Notes under the pieces: model-generated
Told to the model about the DNA's origin: nothing
The model's input: the letters and a program-made list of their open reading frames with translations, nothing else
Database searches by the model: none
Part shown: in pieces, positions 9,351 to 17,329 of the stretch
Position numbering within the stretch: the stretch's first letter is position 1
How the letters are laid out: every line of letters begins with the position of its first letter
NCBI GenBank assembly: GCA_947457545.1
Contig: CANGXD010000017.1
Span: forward strand, 1 to 45,005
Origin: Gemmatimonadaceae bacterium
Lineage (GTDB): Bacteria; Gemmatimonadota; Gemmatimonadetes; Gemmatimonadales; Gemmatimonadaceae
Direction of reading: 5' to 3'
Length of the DNA: 45,005 nucleotides
Position numbers and translations under genes: made by a program

Positions 9351-9435
9351 GATCAGGTAGAAAGGGAGCTGGGGAGTAAACATGGGGATGTTTACGTATT
9401 GAGAACGTACGCCGCCACCGGCACGTTTAAAATCT

Positions 9436-10491
9436 ATGATTCCAACTTCCGGTATTGCCGCCTACGACGCGGCTTCCCCCCTCGCCCCCTGGCGGTTCGA
9501 CCGCCGCGATGTGGGTGCGCAGGACGTACACATTCAGGTCCTCTTCTGTGGGATCTGCCACTCGGACCTTCACACCGTGCGCGGCGAATGGGGACCGTGT
9601 GCCTATCCTCAGGTGCCGGGACACGAGGTGGTCGGGCGCGTGGTCACCGTTGGCGCCGACGTCACCCGCTGGAAGGCCGGTGACCTCGTGGGCGTGGGGT
9701 GCATGGTGGACAGCTGCCAGAGCTGCCAGCCCTGTGGCGATGGCCTCGAGCAGTACTGCGACAACGGCATGACCGGCACCTACGGCTCGGTCGAAAAGGA
9801 AACGGGGCGCCCCACCCAGGGCGGCTACTCCTCCGATATCGTCGTCAACGAGAAGTTCGTCCTTCGCGTCCCGGAGAATCTCGATCCGGCCGCCGTCGCC
9901 CCGCTGCTCTGCGCCGGCATCACCACCTGGTCGCCACTGCGCCAGTGGAAGGTCGGCAAGGGCTCACGTGTCGGCGTCGTCGGGATTGGTGGGCTCGGGC
10001 ACATGGCGGTCAAGCTGGCCGCCGCGCTGGGCGCGCACGTGGTGGTGCTGACCACGTCCCCCTCCAAGGCCGACGACGCCCGTCGCCTCGGGGCGCATGA
10101 GGTGGTGGTGTCGAAGGACGCGCAGGCCATGAAGGGGCTCCGCAATTCGCTCGACCTCATCATCGATACCGTCGGCACACCGCATGACATCGATAGCGAA
10201 ATGCAGCTGCTGCGCCTCGACGGCACCCTGGTCCTGCTGGGCGGGTCACCCGAGCCGCACCCGGCGCCTGGCGCCTTCACCTTCATCATGAAGCGCCGCC
10301 GCCTGGCTGGCTCCCTCATTGGCGGCATTGCCGAAACGCAGGAAATGCTCGACTTCTGCGGCCAGCATGGCATTACCGCCGACATCGAACTGATCGCCGC
10401 GGATGCCGTCAACGACGCCTATGAGCGCATGCTCAAGTCCGACGTCAAGTATCGCTTCGTGATCGACCTCGGGACGCTCAGCGCCGCGTAA
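9436..10491 (+). CDS. Zinc-dependent NADP(H) alcohol dehydrogenase, YahK/CAD-like
   Basis: 351-residue medium-chain dehydrogenase. Catalytic zinc ligands are Cys41 (in FCGICHSDLH), His63-Glu64 (PGHEVVG) and Cys159. The structural zinc lobe is intact with Cys94, Cys97, Cys100 and Cys108. The Rossmann motif GIGGLGH lies at 183-189, followed by a TTSPSK segment, a pattern typical of the NADP-preferring cinnamyl-alcohol-dehydrogenase/YahK group, which reduces a wide range of aldehydes to alcohols. The ATG has no clear Shine-Dalgarno and sits 85 bp from the divergent BNR gene. It appears monocistronic; the hairpins at 10509-10573 follow it. The physiological substrate is not deducible. Confidence 0.93.
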   Translation: MIPTSGIAAYDAASPLAPWRFDRRDVGAQDVHIQVLFCGICHSDLHTVRGEWGPCAYPQVPGHEVVGRVVTVGADVTRWKAGDLVGVGCMVDSCQSCQPCGDGLEQYCDNGMTGTYGSVEKETGRPTQGGYSSDIVVNEKFVLRVPENLDPAAVAPLLCAGITTWSPLRQWKVGKGSRVGVVGIGGLGHMAVKLAAALGAHVVVLTTSPSKADDARRLGAHEVVVSKDAQAMKGLRNSLDLIIDTVGTPHDIDSEMQLLRLDGTLVLLGGSPEPHPAPGAFTFIMKRRRLAGSLIGGIAETQEMLDFCGQHGITADIELIAADAVNDAYERMLKSDVKYRFVIDLGTLSAA

Positions 10492-10508
10492 GACCTAGGT
10501 CCGAAACG

Positions 10509-10573
10509 CCCGTCTCTTCGGATTTCGGAGGGACGGGCCGATACTCCGCAGCAGACCCCCGCTGCCGACGGAG
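10509..10573 (+). promoter_or_regulatory. Two stem-loops between the alcohol dehydrogenase and GAF genes
   Basis: The first hairpin is a continuous 12-bp stem (10509-10520 with 10526-10537, two G-U pairs) closed by a GATTT loop. The second has GCAGC/GCTGC at 10548-10552 and 10561-10565, with CTCC/GGAG beneath it. The GGAG at 10570-10573, the only Shine-Dalgarno-like sequence before the GAF ATG at 10587, is inside the second stem. There is no U-tract after the first hairpin, so it is a weak candidate for an intrinsic terminator; the pair may instead be a structured leader. Confidence 0.5.
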
Positions 10574-10586
10574 AACGACGACGTTC

Positions 10587-11171
10587 ATGGATGATGTGAC
10601 TTTGATGGATCTGTTTCCGCAGTTCTCCGCCGAGGGGGCTACGGACGCAATGGACTCGCGCGCCATTGCGGAGTCGCTGCAGAACCGGGAGCGGCTGCGG
10701 GAGATCGCGGCACTTCGCCTCACCGAACCGGACGTCCAGCACATTCTGCAGGACGTCTGCCGCGAGGCCTCGGCGGCCATGGGTGTGCCCATGGGGCTCG
10801 TGACCATCGTGCTCGATGAAGCGCAGCATTTTGCCGCGCAGCATGGACTGGGTGGATGGCTCGAGGAAGCCGGTGGAACCCCCGCCGAGTGGTCGTTTTG
10901 CCGCTATACCGTGGCGACCAAGGCGGCGTTCGTGGTGAACGACGCGCAGACCAATCCGCTGGTTCAGGGTAGTCCCCTGGTCTCTCAGGATGGGCTGCGG
11001 TGCTACGCCGGCATGCCGCTGGTCAGTTCGCGCGGGCACGCGCTGGGATCGCTGTGCGTCGCGGGGGTTGAAGCGAAGGCATTCACGGACGCGGAGTTGG
11101 CCACATTGAAGCGGTATGCCGCTGAAGCCATGCGTCGTATCGAGACCCGTCGTGTCGAGCTGCGGCCGTGA
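10587..11171 (+). CDS. GAF-domain protein
   Basis: 194-residue soluble protein consisting of an N-terminal helix (residues 25-50, RAIAESLQNRERLREIAALR) and one GAF domain (about 50-185). The pattern matches free-standing GAF proteins: VCREASAAMGVPMGLVTIVL, then WSFCRYTVATKAAFVVNDAQ and CYAGMPLVSSRGHALGSLCV. GAF domains bind small ligands or chromophores and act in signalling; no output domain is attached, so the protein probably talks to a partner. The stop overlaps the GTG of the next gene (GTGA at 11168-11171), so the 100-residue neighbour is the obvious partner. The two-component genes that follow are separated by 147 bp with a promoter of their own. Confidence 0.87.
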   Translation: MDDVTLMDLFPQFSAEGATDAMDSRAIAESLQNRERLREIAALRLTEPDVQHILQDVCREASAAMGVPMGLVTIVLDEAQHFAAQHGLGGWLEEAGGTPAEWSFCRYTVATKAAFVVNDAQTNPLVQGSPLVSQDGLRCYAGMPLVSSRGHALGSLCVAGVEAKAFTDAELATLKRYAAEAMRRIETRRVELRP

Positions 11172-11470
11172 CCGAGACGATTCCAGGCTACGGCCTCGAA
11201 GCGCCGTCGCGAGCCATGGTACTCGCCTCGCTGGCCCGGTATGTGGAGGACGAGGAGGTCGAGGAGCTGTGGCGCTCGGCCTGCATCGCGGCCGGGTATG
11301 ACGCGACCGTGCCCCTCTCCCCCGAGGAGTTGCTGCCGGTGGTGGATGCGCTCGAGCGGCTGAACGAGCTGGCCGCCGTGTGTGCGAAAGGATTGCGTAT
11401 CCGCATCATGTCGTACGTGGTGCTCGCACGCGTCGCGAAGCAGCAGACGGGCGTTCCCGCCGCTCACTGA
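11168..11470 (+). CDS. Hypothetical acidic helical protein, 100 residues
   Basis: Starts with GTG overlapping the GAF stop, giving MTETIPGYGLEAPSRAMVLA. The protein is mostly helical and acidic (ARYVEDEEVEELWRSACIAA, PEELLPVVDALERLNELAAV) with a basic C-terminus. I recognise no domain. Tight coupling to the GAF gene suggests a regulator or output partner, for example a helical protein-protein interaction module; that is inference from position only. Its size and lack of membrane segments exclude a transporter role. Confidence 0.72.
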   Translation: MTETIPGYGLEAPSRAMVLASLARYVEDEEVEELWRSACIAAGYDATVPLSPEELLPVVDALERLNELAAVCAKGLRIRIMSYVVLARVAKQQTGVPAAH

Positions 11471-11501
11471 CGACGGGGGCCGTCCGCACGCGGCAACCGG
11501 T

Positions 11502-11531
11502 TTGATATTCGCGTCCTCTGGGGATTAGGAT
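11502..11531 (+). promoter_or_regulatory. Candidate sigma70-type promoter for the KdpE/KdpD-like pair
   Basis: TTGATA (11502-11507) and TAGGAT (11526-11531) are separated by 18 bp and lie about 85 bp upstream of the response-regulator ATG at 11618. The match to TTGACA/TATAAT is 5/6 and 4/6. The surrounding DNA is locally AT-richer than its flanks. Read by eye only. Confidence 0.45.
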
Positions 11532-11617
11532 ATACGGGTGCAGCAGCGGTCCGATTGGTCCGCTGGGTCGGCGGATCATCTGGTCCTACCGTCTATCGCC
11601 TCGGTCGACAGAGCGCC

Positions 11618-12337
11618 ATGCCGTATCAAATCGGGGAGTGGCTCGATCCGGAACGGATACTCATCGTCGAAGATGACGATGCGTTGCGCGAGACGCTTGC
11701 CCATACCCTCGGGACCATCTGCCGCGACGTCCGCACGGCCTCCACGTTGGCCGACGCCTTTCGCGAAGCCGGCAACGCGAAACCCGATTTGATCGTGCTC
11801 GATCTGGGGCTCCCAGATGGTGACGGGACCGAACTGGTCACCCGACTGCGGGCGTTGACCGACGTCCCGATCATCGTGTTGTCGGGGCGCGACACCGAAG
11901 ACGCCAAGGTCGCTCTGCTCGACGCGGGCGCCGACGACTTTCTCATCAAGCCGTGCGGCGCCTCCGAGCTGCTCGCCCGCGTCCGAGGCCAGCTCCGACG
12001 CTCCATCACCTCGCTCGCCGCGCGCTCGTGGGCACAGATCGTCGTCGACGGTGTCGAGATCGACCTGGTGAGTCAGCGTATCGTGCGGAACGGGCAGCCA
12101 CAGCGCCTCACGCCCACCGAGTGGGCGCTGCTGCGGGCCTTGGTGCTGCACGCGGGGCGTACCCTCTCCCCGAAACAGCTGTGGGACCTCGTGTGGGATC
12201 GTGAGTTCGGCGACTACTCGACGCATGTGCGCGTGCACATCACGCACCTGCGCCGCAAGATCGAACCCAACCCGCAAATGCCCCGACTGATCATCACCGA
12301 GCCCGGAGTCGGATACCGGTTCAACGGGCCCACGTGA
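11618..12337 (+). CDS. OmpR/KdpE-type response regulator
   Basis: 239 residues from the ATG at 11618 (MPYQIGEWLDPERILIVEDD). A GTG at 11555 would add 21 residues of no receiver character, so the later start is preferred. The receiver domain (about 12-125) has the acidic pocket EDD at 18-20, phospho-acceptor Asp62 (LIVLDLGLPDGDG), Ser89 and Lys111. The winged-helix DNA-binding domain (about 140-235) contains LTPTEWALLRALVLHAGRTL and THVRVHITHLRRKIEPNPQM, closest in style to KdpE. It is translationally coupled to the histidine kinase by a GTGA overlap at 12334-12337. Calling it KdpE functionally would need kdpFABC targets, none of which is in the window. Confidence 0.92.
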   Translation: MPYQIGEWLDPERILIVEDDDALRETLAHTLGTICRDVRTASTLADAFREAGNAKPDLIVLDLGLPDGDGTELVTRLRALTDVPIIVLSGRDTEDAKVALLDAGADDFLIKPCGASELLARVRGQLRRSITSLAARSWAQIVVDGVEIDLVSQRIVRNGQPQRLTPTEWALLRALVLHAGRTLSPKQLWDLVWDREFGDYSTHVRVHITHLRRKIEPNPQMPRLIITEPGVGYRFNGPT

Positions 12338-13443
12338 CACAGCGAACAGCGCGGGTGTGGCTGTTCTGGTTGACCATGTATCTGGTCGTGACGGGGTTTT
12401 TCTTTTCCATCTCCCAGATCCCCGACATTCGCGTGGCGCACGGCATGCTTGGCTATCTCGTGCTGGTCATCGCAGCGAGCCGGCACGGTGGGCGCGCGCT
12501 GTCGCTCACGCTCGTGGCGCTGAGCTATCTGGCGGTGGACTGGTACTTCGTGCCGCCACGCTTTGCATTGAGCTCGGCCACCAATCTCGACTGGATCGTG
12601 CTGCTCGGATTTCTGGCGACGGGGTGGATGATCTCCGAGCGATTCGCCACTGAGCAGGCAGCACGACGCATTGCCGAGGAGCGTACGCGCGAAGTGGAGC
12701 GACTCAGCAGCGAGCGCCTGCAGCTGGAGCGTGAGGCGTCGACGTCGCGAGTTCTGAAAGAGGCGGACCGCCTCAAGAACGCCCTCATCAGCTCGGTGGC
12801 GCACGATCTCCGCTCGCCGGTCGCGACCCTATCGCTGCTCGCCGACCCCGCCTCGGGGTTCGAGCCCGATGTGGCGCTTCGACGCATTGGCGAAGAAGCG
12901 ATGCGACTGGGCGAGTTCATCGGGACCATGCAGCGCTTCGCGAGCGAAAGCGGAAGTGCGCTCCTGATGTCGCGGCACCATGCGCCCCACGAGGTCATTC
13001 AGACCGCGCTCAAGTCGTGGGAGGCAGCACTCACCACTCGGGAGGTGCGCGTGGCCGCGATGGATGAGACGTTGCAGGTCGCCTGCGACATGACGTTGTC
13101 GGTGCAGGCACTGGGCAACCTGCTGCAGAACGCGGCGCGTTACTCGGCGCCGACGACGCCGATCGACGTGTTCGTACACGCGGCGGATACCACCATCGAC
13201 ATGATTGTCGCGGACCGCGGCCCCGGTATTTCGGGCGACGTGGAGAAATTGTTCACCCCCATGCGCCGCTACACGCGCAGCTACGTCGAGTCTTCCGGCG
13301 AAGCCAGCATGGGGATGGGACTGAACATCGCCCGCACGTTTGCGCGTGCGCAGCGCGGCGACGTGCTGTACCGCGCGCGCGAGGGAGGCGGGGCGGAGTT
13401 CGTCCTCCGCTTGCCTCGCGAACTCCCGAAGTTCCTGCAGTGA
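12334..13443 (+). CDS. KdpD-like sensor histidine kinase lacking the cytoplasmic KdpD/Usp sensor domains
   Basis: 369 residues starting from a GTG that overlaps the regulator stop. Residues 8-100 hold four hydrophobic segments of the DUF4118 type found in KdpD. A coiled stretch (105-150) leads to the HisKA domain with phospho-acceptor His157 in SSVAHDLRSPVATL. The ATPase domain shows the N box (LGNLLQNAARYS), G1 (DRGPGI) and a G2-like GMGLNIARTFA. True KdpD is about 900 residues, with an N-terminal KdpD domain and a universal-stress domain that sense K+; both are absent. This is therefore a stand-alone DUF4118 kinase whose stimulus is unknown. It ends exactly against the convergent CotH-like gene (13443/13444). 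Confidence 0.9.
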   Translation: MTQRTARVWLFWLTMYLVVTGFFFSISQIPDIRVAHGMLGYLVLVIAASRHGGRALSLTLVALSYLAVDWYFVPPRFALSSATNLDWIVLLGFLATGWMISERFATEQAARRIAEERTREVERLSSERLQLEREASTSRVLKEADRLKNALISSVAHDLRSPVATLSLLADPASGFEPDVALRRIGEEAMRLGEFIGTMQRFASESGSALLMSRHHAPHEVIQTALKSWEAALTTREVRVAAMDETLQVACDMTLSVQALGNLLQNAARYSAPTTPIDVFVHAADTTIDMIVADRGPGISGDVEKLFTPMRRYTRSYVESSGEASMGMGLNIARTFARAQRGDVLYRAREGGGAEFVLRLPRELPKFLQ

Positions 13444-14589
13444 TTACCTGAGGCAATCCCGGAAGACGGACTTCTTTGCCGTCTCGTCGGTCCGGATTTC
13501 CTTGTAGAACTCATCGTAGTACGCCAGCGTGTTCTTGATGGTACCCGGCGTAATCAACCGGCCGATGCTATCGGCGTACAGCGCTTCAATCGCGGGGCGT
13601 TTCTGGCGGAAGATTTCGTACACCGCTGGATACGCCTCTTCCTGTGAGCACCAGCCGCGGAAGAGCCGCGTGCGCACATTGCGAATGGGGAGCGACGGAT
13701 CGGTCCCTGCATAGTGGGCATTGATCACGCCGGAGAAATCGAAGTCGTATGACACCGGCGCATACAGTCCATTGGGAAGCGAGACGATTTCGCCGTTGTG
13801 CAGCCCGTTGAAGGACACGTCGGTGTTCGCGATGAAATACAAGAACGTGTACGCCATGGCGCTGGCGGACGGCTCGAGATCGTCGGCCTTGGCCCCTTTT
13901 CGCGCGAGGATCTTGCCGCCGGCGCGCGCAGCCATTTGCGCGGGATCTTCGATGATGAACCCATAGCGCGTCGTTTCCACCGTGCCCGTCGCGCTGTCGG
14001 CGTAGGCGATGCGGAGAATACGTACCTTGTGCGACAGGTCGGTGAGCTGGCGGTACACGCGGTACAGCTGTGCTTCCTGCAGGTTGTACTGCTCGTATTG
14101 CGGGGTGTTGCGGCAGTAGCCCACGAGCTTGGGCTCATCGAGGTTGGCGAACTCGGTGCCATCGGCAGACTTGTCGCCGAATTTGAGACGCAGCGGCGGA
14201 AAGTCACAATGCTTGAGGCGCCACACGCCGCGCGTTTTGGCGCGCACCGGCACCGACACCTTCTTGCCTGACGAATCCGTGTAGCTCACCGTGGCCGTCC
14301 GCCACGGCGCGTCTTGCTGCTTGTCCTTCTTGATCTGCTTGAGATTGAGCGTCAGCGTGATGTCGAACGGTGTTTCGCGCCGGAACAACCGCGGATTGGG
14401 AATTTTGGGCGGGGTGGAATCTCCCTCCGCCTTCTTCTTGTCCGCCTTCGGCGTTTTCTGCTTGGTCTCCTGTGCGGAGACGAGCATGGGCGTGGTGCAC
14501 GTGAGTGCGAACGCGACTGCGGCCGTGGCCCGAACGAACGAACGTCGCAACGCGTGTGAGATGCGGGCCTCCTTCAACCGTTTCGTCAT
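13444..14589 (-). CDS. Exported CotH kinase-like protein
   Basis: 381 residues with a signal peptide ending near residue 40 (TCTTPMLVSAQ), then a Lys-rich linker. The body follows the CotH plan: VRAKTRGVWRLKHCDFPPLR (CotH G-x-S/FPKK region), then an LYRVYRQL helix, RYGFIIEDPAQMAARAGGK, and FLYFIANTDVSFNGLHNGE with YAPVSYDFDFSGV, which parallels the catalytic DFD-like segment. CotH proteins are atypical secreted kinases, first known from Bacillus spores and widespread elsewhere. Genes for CotH, DUF4956 membrane proteins and VTC polyphosphate polymerases are commonly clustered. Here the ATG overlaps the DUF4956 stop by four bases, which supports the assignment, although similarity to the kinase active site is weak. 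Confidence 0.7.
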   Translation of the reverse strand: MTKRLKEARISHALRRSFVRATAAVAFALTCTTPMLVSAQETKQKTPKADKKKAEGDSTPPKIPNPRLFRRETPFDITLTLNLKQIKKDKQQDAPWRTATVSYTDSSGKKVSVPVRAKTRGVWRLKHCDFPPLRLKFGDKSADGTEFANLDEPKLVGYCRNTPQYEQYNLQEAQLYRVYRQLTDLSHKVRILRIAYADSATGTVETTRYGFIIEDPAQMAARAGGKILARKGAKADDLEPSASAMAYTFLYFIANTDVSFNGLHNGEIVSLPNGLYAPVSYDFDFSGVINAHYAGTDPSLPIRNVRTRLFRGWCSQEEAYPAVYEIFRQKRPAIEALYADSIGRLITPGTIKNTLAYYDEFYKEIRTDETAKKSVFRDCLR

Positions 14590-15623
14590 TCGATTTCCGC
14601 CGCAGACAGTTGTGACGCACCGGCCGCGCGCACGAGCGAGAGCAAATCTTCGGGGGTGCTCTTCTTGCGCAGCTGCACGCGGTACTCGATGACCGTCTGC
14701 TCTTCACCCACCTCCATGCTCCCAAAACGCCACGTCTTCGTGAACTCCGATAGCCGTGGTTCGAGCGACCGTCGCAGAACCGTCGCATTGACGGTGGTGA
14801 GGCGGAGCGTCTTTTCTTCGACCACCACGGGCATTTCGGTGGTCATGTTATTCGCCTTGGCGCGACGCCAGGCCCGATCGGCCAGTCCTTCGAGTTGCTC
14901 GGTGGTCATGTTCTTGAGCACTTCGTCATCCATGCGTGCGACGAACGTCCCGGTGCGGGACATCTGCTTGGCACGCTGCAGTTTGCGTTCGGCCAAGCGT
15001 CCGTCGAGCTCCACGGGGGCGTTGCCGAAATCGGTGTACCAGAGCGCAAAGGCCAGGACGTTGAATCCCATCGAGAGCACCGCCGCCACCGGCAGATTCA
15101 CCGCCGACGACAACCCGATGGCGGTCGCCAGGAACACATAGACCGCATCTTTCGAGTCGTCGAGCGAGTTGCGGAAGCGGACCGCCGCAACGATGCCGGC
15201 CAGCGAGAAGGCGAGCGCGAGCGAGTACTTCACCAGCAGCACGATGCCAGCGACGACCGTGGGGAGCACCACCAGCAGCTGCACGACCGACTGCTGGTAG
15301 CCGCGCTTGGCGCGCGTGAGCAGATAAATCCACGCCACCGGCAGCGATAGCAGTGCCGCCGCCGCCATGGCCACGCCGACCGTGACCGCCAGCGTGGCTT
15401 CGTCGAGGCCGACGGTTGGCGGCGCGTTGGCGAGATCGCTGAAGGAGGCGGAGGGACTCACCGACTGGGCACCCATGCCCATGAGTGCCTCCAGCGAAGG
15501 GGGCAACCGACTGGCTCCCCGTCGCGCGAGGTAGGCCGTGACCCCGACAAGCACCGAGTAGTACACGAGGCAGCGCACGACCACCCGACTGGCCGGAGTA
15601 GACCGCCACCCGCGTCCGCTCAT
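14586..15623 (-). CDS. DUF4956 family membrane protein
   Basis: 345 residues from the ATG at 15623 (MSGRGWRSTPASRVVVRCLV); an upstream start near 15710 would add 29 residues antisense to the neighbouring promoter and is less likely. Membrane segments occur near residues 15-35, 75-100 and 110-190. The DUF4956 core is clear: LVKYSLALAFSLAGIVAAVR, FRNSLDDSKDAVYVFLATAI, GLSSAVNLPVAAVLSMGFNV. A cytoplasmic C-terminal domain (about 225-345) ends in an alpha/beta module (TVIEYRVQLRKKSTPEDLLS) that looks like an ACT/ferredoxin-like fold. Members are found beside CotH and VTC polyphosphate polymerase genes and may form a channel or scaffold; the function is unproven. It is first in the pair with the CotH-like gene. 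Confidence 0.88.
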   Translation of the reverse strand: MSGRGWRSTPASRVVVRCLVYYSVLVGVTAYLARRGASRLPPSLEALMGMGAQSVSPSASFSDLANAPPTVGLDEATLAVTVGVAMAAAALLSLPVAWIYLLTRAKRGYQQSVVQLLVVLPTVVAGIVLLVKYSLALAFSLAGIVAAVRFRNSLDDSKDAVYVFLATAIGLSSAVNLPVAAVLSMGFNVLAFALWYTDFGNAPVELDGRLAERKLQRAKQMSRTGTFVARMDDEVLKNMTTEQLEGLADRAWRRAKANNMTTEMPVVVEEKTLRLTTVNATVLRRSLEPRLSEFTKTWRFGSMEVGEEQTVIEYRVQLRKKSTPEDLLSLVRAAGASQLSAAEIE

Positions 15624-15721
15624 GAACGATTGCTCCACCAAGATGGTATCAGAGACAAACTGGAAAACGACACAACGTCCAGTATCGTGCGTCCACGGCG
15701 TTCGCGCCATACATTCGGCTC

Positions 15722-17329
15722 ATGAAGCGTTCTCTATACGGACTCTCCCTGCTGTTTGCCGTGGCCTGCATGGCCGGAGCGGCGGCGCCCGTCCCACCGC
15801 CGGTCTCCTCCAAGAGCGCCGAGGGGGCGCAGCAAAAGCCATCGTTGGTCGTGCTCATCACGATCGACCAGTTCCGCGCGGACTATCTCGAGCGGTACGG
15901 CGCCCAGCTGACGGGCGGCATTGCCCGACTCGCCCGCGGCGGCGCCCGGTTCGCCGATGCGCATCATGACCATGCCATCACCGAAACCGCACCGGGTCAT
16001 GCCACCCTGCTCTCGGGACGTTTCCCGCGCTCGACGGGCATCATGATGAACGCCATCGGGGTGGATGACCCCTCGGCGCCACTGGTGGCGGGCGGCTATG
16101 GCCCGGGGGCCTCCCCCACCCGCTTCCGCGGCACCACGCTCGTGGACTGGATGACCGCCGCCGACAAGCGCTCGCGCACGCTCTCGGTCTCCATGAAGGA
16201 CCGCGGCGCCATCCTCCCGGTGGGGCGCTCCAAGGCCGACGTGTATTGGTATTCCATCGACGGTCGTTTTCTCACCAGCACCTACTATCGCAAAGACCTG
16301 CCGCCGTGGGTGTCGGCGTTCAACGAGCGCCAGATGGTCGCGAAATATGCCGGGACGTCGTGGTCGCTCCTTCTTCCCGACAGTGCCTATGCCGAGAAGG
16401 ACAGCGTGCCCATCGAGATGGCGGGACGCGATTTCGTATTTCCGCACAAGGTGACTGAAGACGTCATCGATGCCGGGGCCATGGTGCGCATCACCCCGTT
16501 CATCGACGACATGGTGCTGGCGTTCGCGCTGCACGGGGTGGAATCCCTGAAACTGGGTGCGGGCACCGGGGCGAATGCGCAGACCGACTTGCTCGCCGTC
16601 TCGCTGTCGGCCACCGATGTGATCGGACACAACTACGGGCCCGACTCGCGCGAAATGCACGATCAGGTGCTGCGCGTCGACCGCGCCGTCGGGGTGTTCC
16701 TCGACTCGCTCTACAAAATGCGCGATTCGTCGAGCATCACGGTGGTGCTCACGAGCGATCATGGCGTGGGGACCATTCCGGAGCTGGCGCCGGCGAGCAT
16801 GCAGCCGACGCCACGTCGCGTCTCGCTCGCACCCATCATTCCCGCGCTCCGCGACAAATTGCGGGCGCTCAAGGTGGACACGTTCGCAATCGAGACTGAC
16901 GTCAACATCGTGCTCGCCGACCGCCGGCTGTTCAAAAAGTCCGCCGACTTCGAGGCCGCACTCGATTTCTTTCTCGCGCAAATCCGCACGGTACCGGGGG
17001 TCGCGCGGGTCGATCGCTTTCAGCAACTGCTGGCCGACAGCGCGAGTGATGTGATTGCACGACGCTGGGGGCACCAGTTCCCGGCGGATGTCAACGTGGA
17101 GGCGGTCATCACGCTCGACCCGCTCTCCACGTGGGGCGGCAACATCGCGTCACACGGATCGCCGCGCGACTACGACTCGCACGTCCCGCTGCTGTTCAGC
17201 GGCTTCGGCGTCACGCCGGGCGTGCGGTCGCAGTTCGTACGCACGGTCGACATTGCGCCGACGCTTGCCCAATTGCTGGGGGTGAAGGTGCTGGAACGAG
17301 TTGACGGGGTCGCGTTGCCGTTGAAGTAG
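15722..17329 (+). CDS. PafA-like alkaline phosphatase / type I phosphodiesterase
   Basis: 535-residue exported enzyme with an N-terminal signal peptide (MKRSLYGLSLLFAVACMAGA). Metal and catalytic elements of the alkaline-phosphatase superfamily are present in order: Asp49 in LITIDQFRADYL, nucleophile Thr89 in TETAPGHATLLSGRFPRSTG, Asp/His in SATDVIGHNYGPDSREMHDQ, Asp-His in VLTSDHGVG, and the late His in YDSHVPLLFSGFG. The Thr nucleophile and the family-typical insert place it with Elizabethkingia-type PafA phosphate monoesterases, which liberate phosphate from organic esters in the periplasm. It is divergent from the DUF4956/CotH pair across 98 bp. Its last 180 bp are overlapped in antisense by the extended frame of the DGPF gene. 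Confidence 0.9.
   Translation: MKRSLYGLSLLFAVACMAGAAAPVPPPVSSKSAEGAQQKPSLVVLITIDQFRADYLERYGAQLTGGIARLARGGARFADAHHDHAITETAPGHATLLSGRFPRSTGIMMNAIGVDDPSAPLVAGGYGPGASPTRFRGTTLVDWMTAADKRSRTLSVSMKDRGAILPVGRSKADVYWYSIDGRFLTSTYYRKDLPPWVSAFNERQMVAKYAGTSWSLLLPDSAYAEKDSVPIEMAGRDFVFPHKVTEDVIDAGAMVRITPFIDDMVLAFALHGVESLKLGAGTGANAQTDLLAVSLSATDVIGHNYGPDSREMHDQVLRVDRAVGVFLDSLYKMRDSSSITVVLTSDHGVGTIPELAPASMQPTPRRVSLAPIIPALRDKLRALKVDTFAIETDVNIVLADRRLFKKSADFEAALDFFLAQIRTVPGVARVDRFQQLLADSASDVIARRWGHQFPADVNVEAVITLDPLSTWGGNIASHGSPRDYDSHVPLLFSGFGVTPGVRSQFVRTVDIAPTLAQLLGVKVLERVDGVALPLK

Noticed and set aside
6714..9683. 989-codon plus-strand frame opposite the BNR gene
   Set aside because: His/Arg/Glu-rich antisense shadow of a GC3-rich gene; the minus-strand frame has clear Asp-box motifs and a signal peptide.
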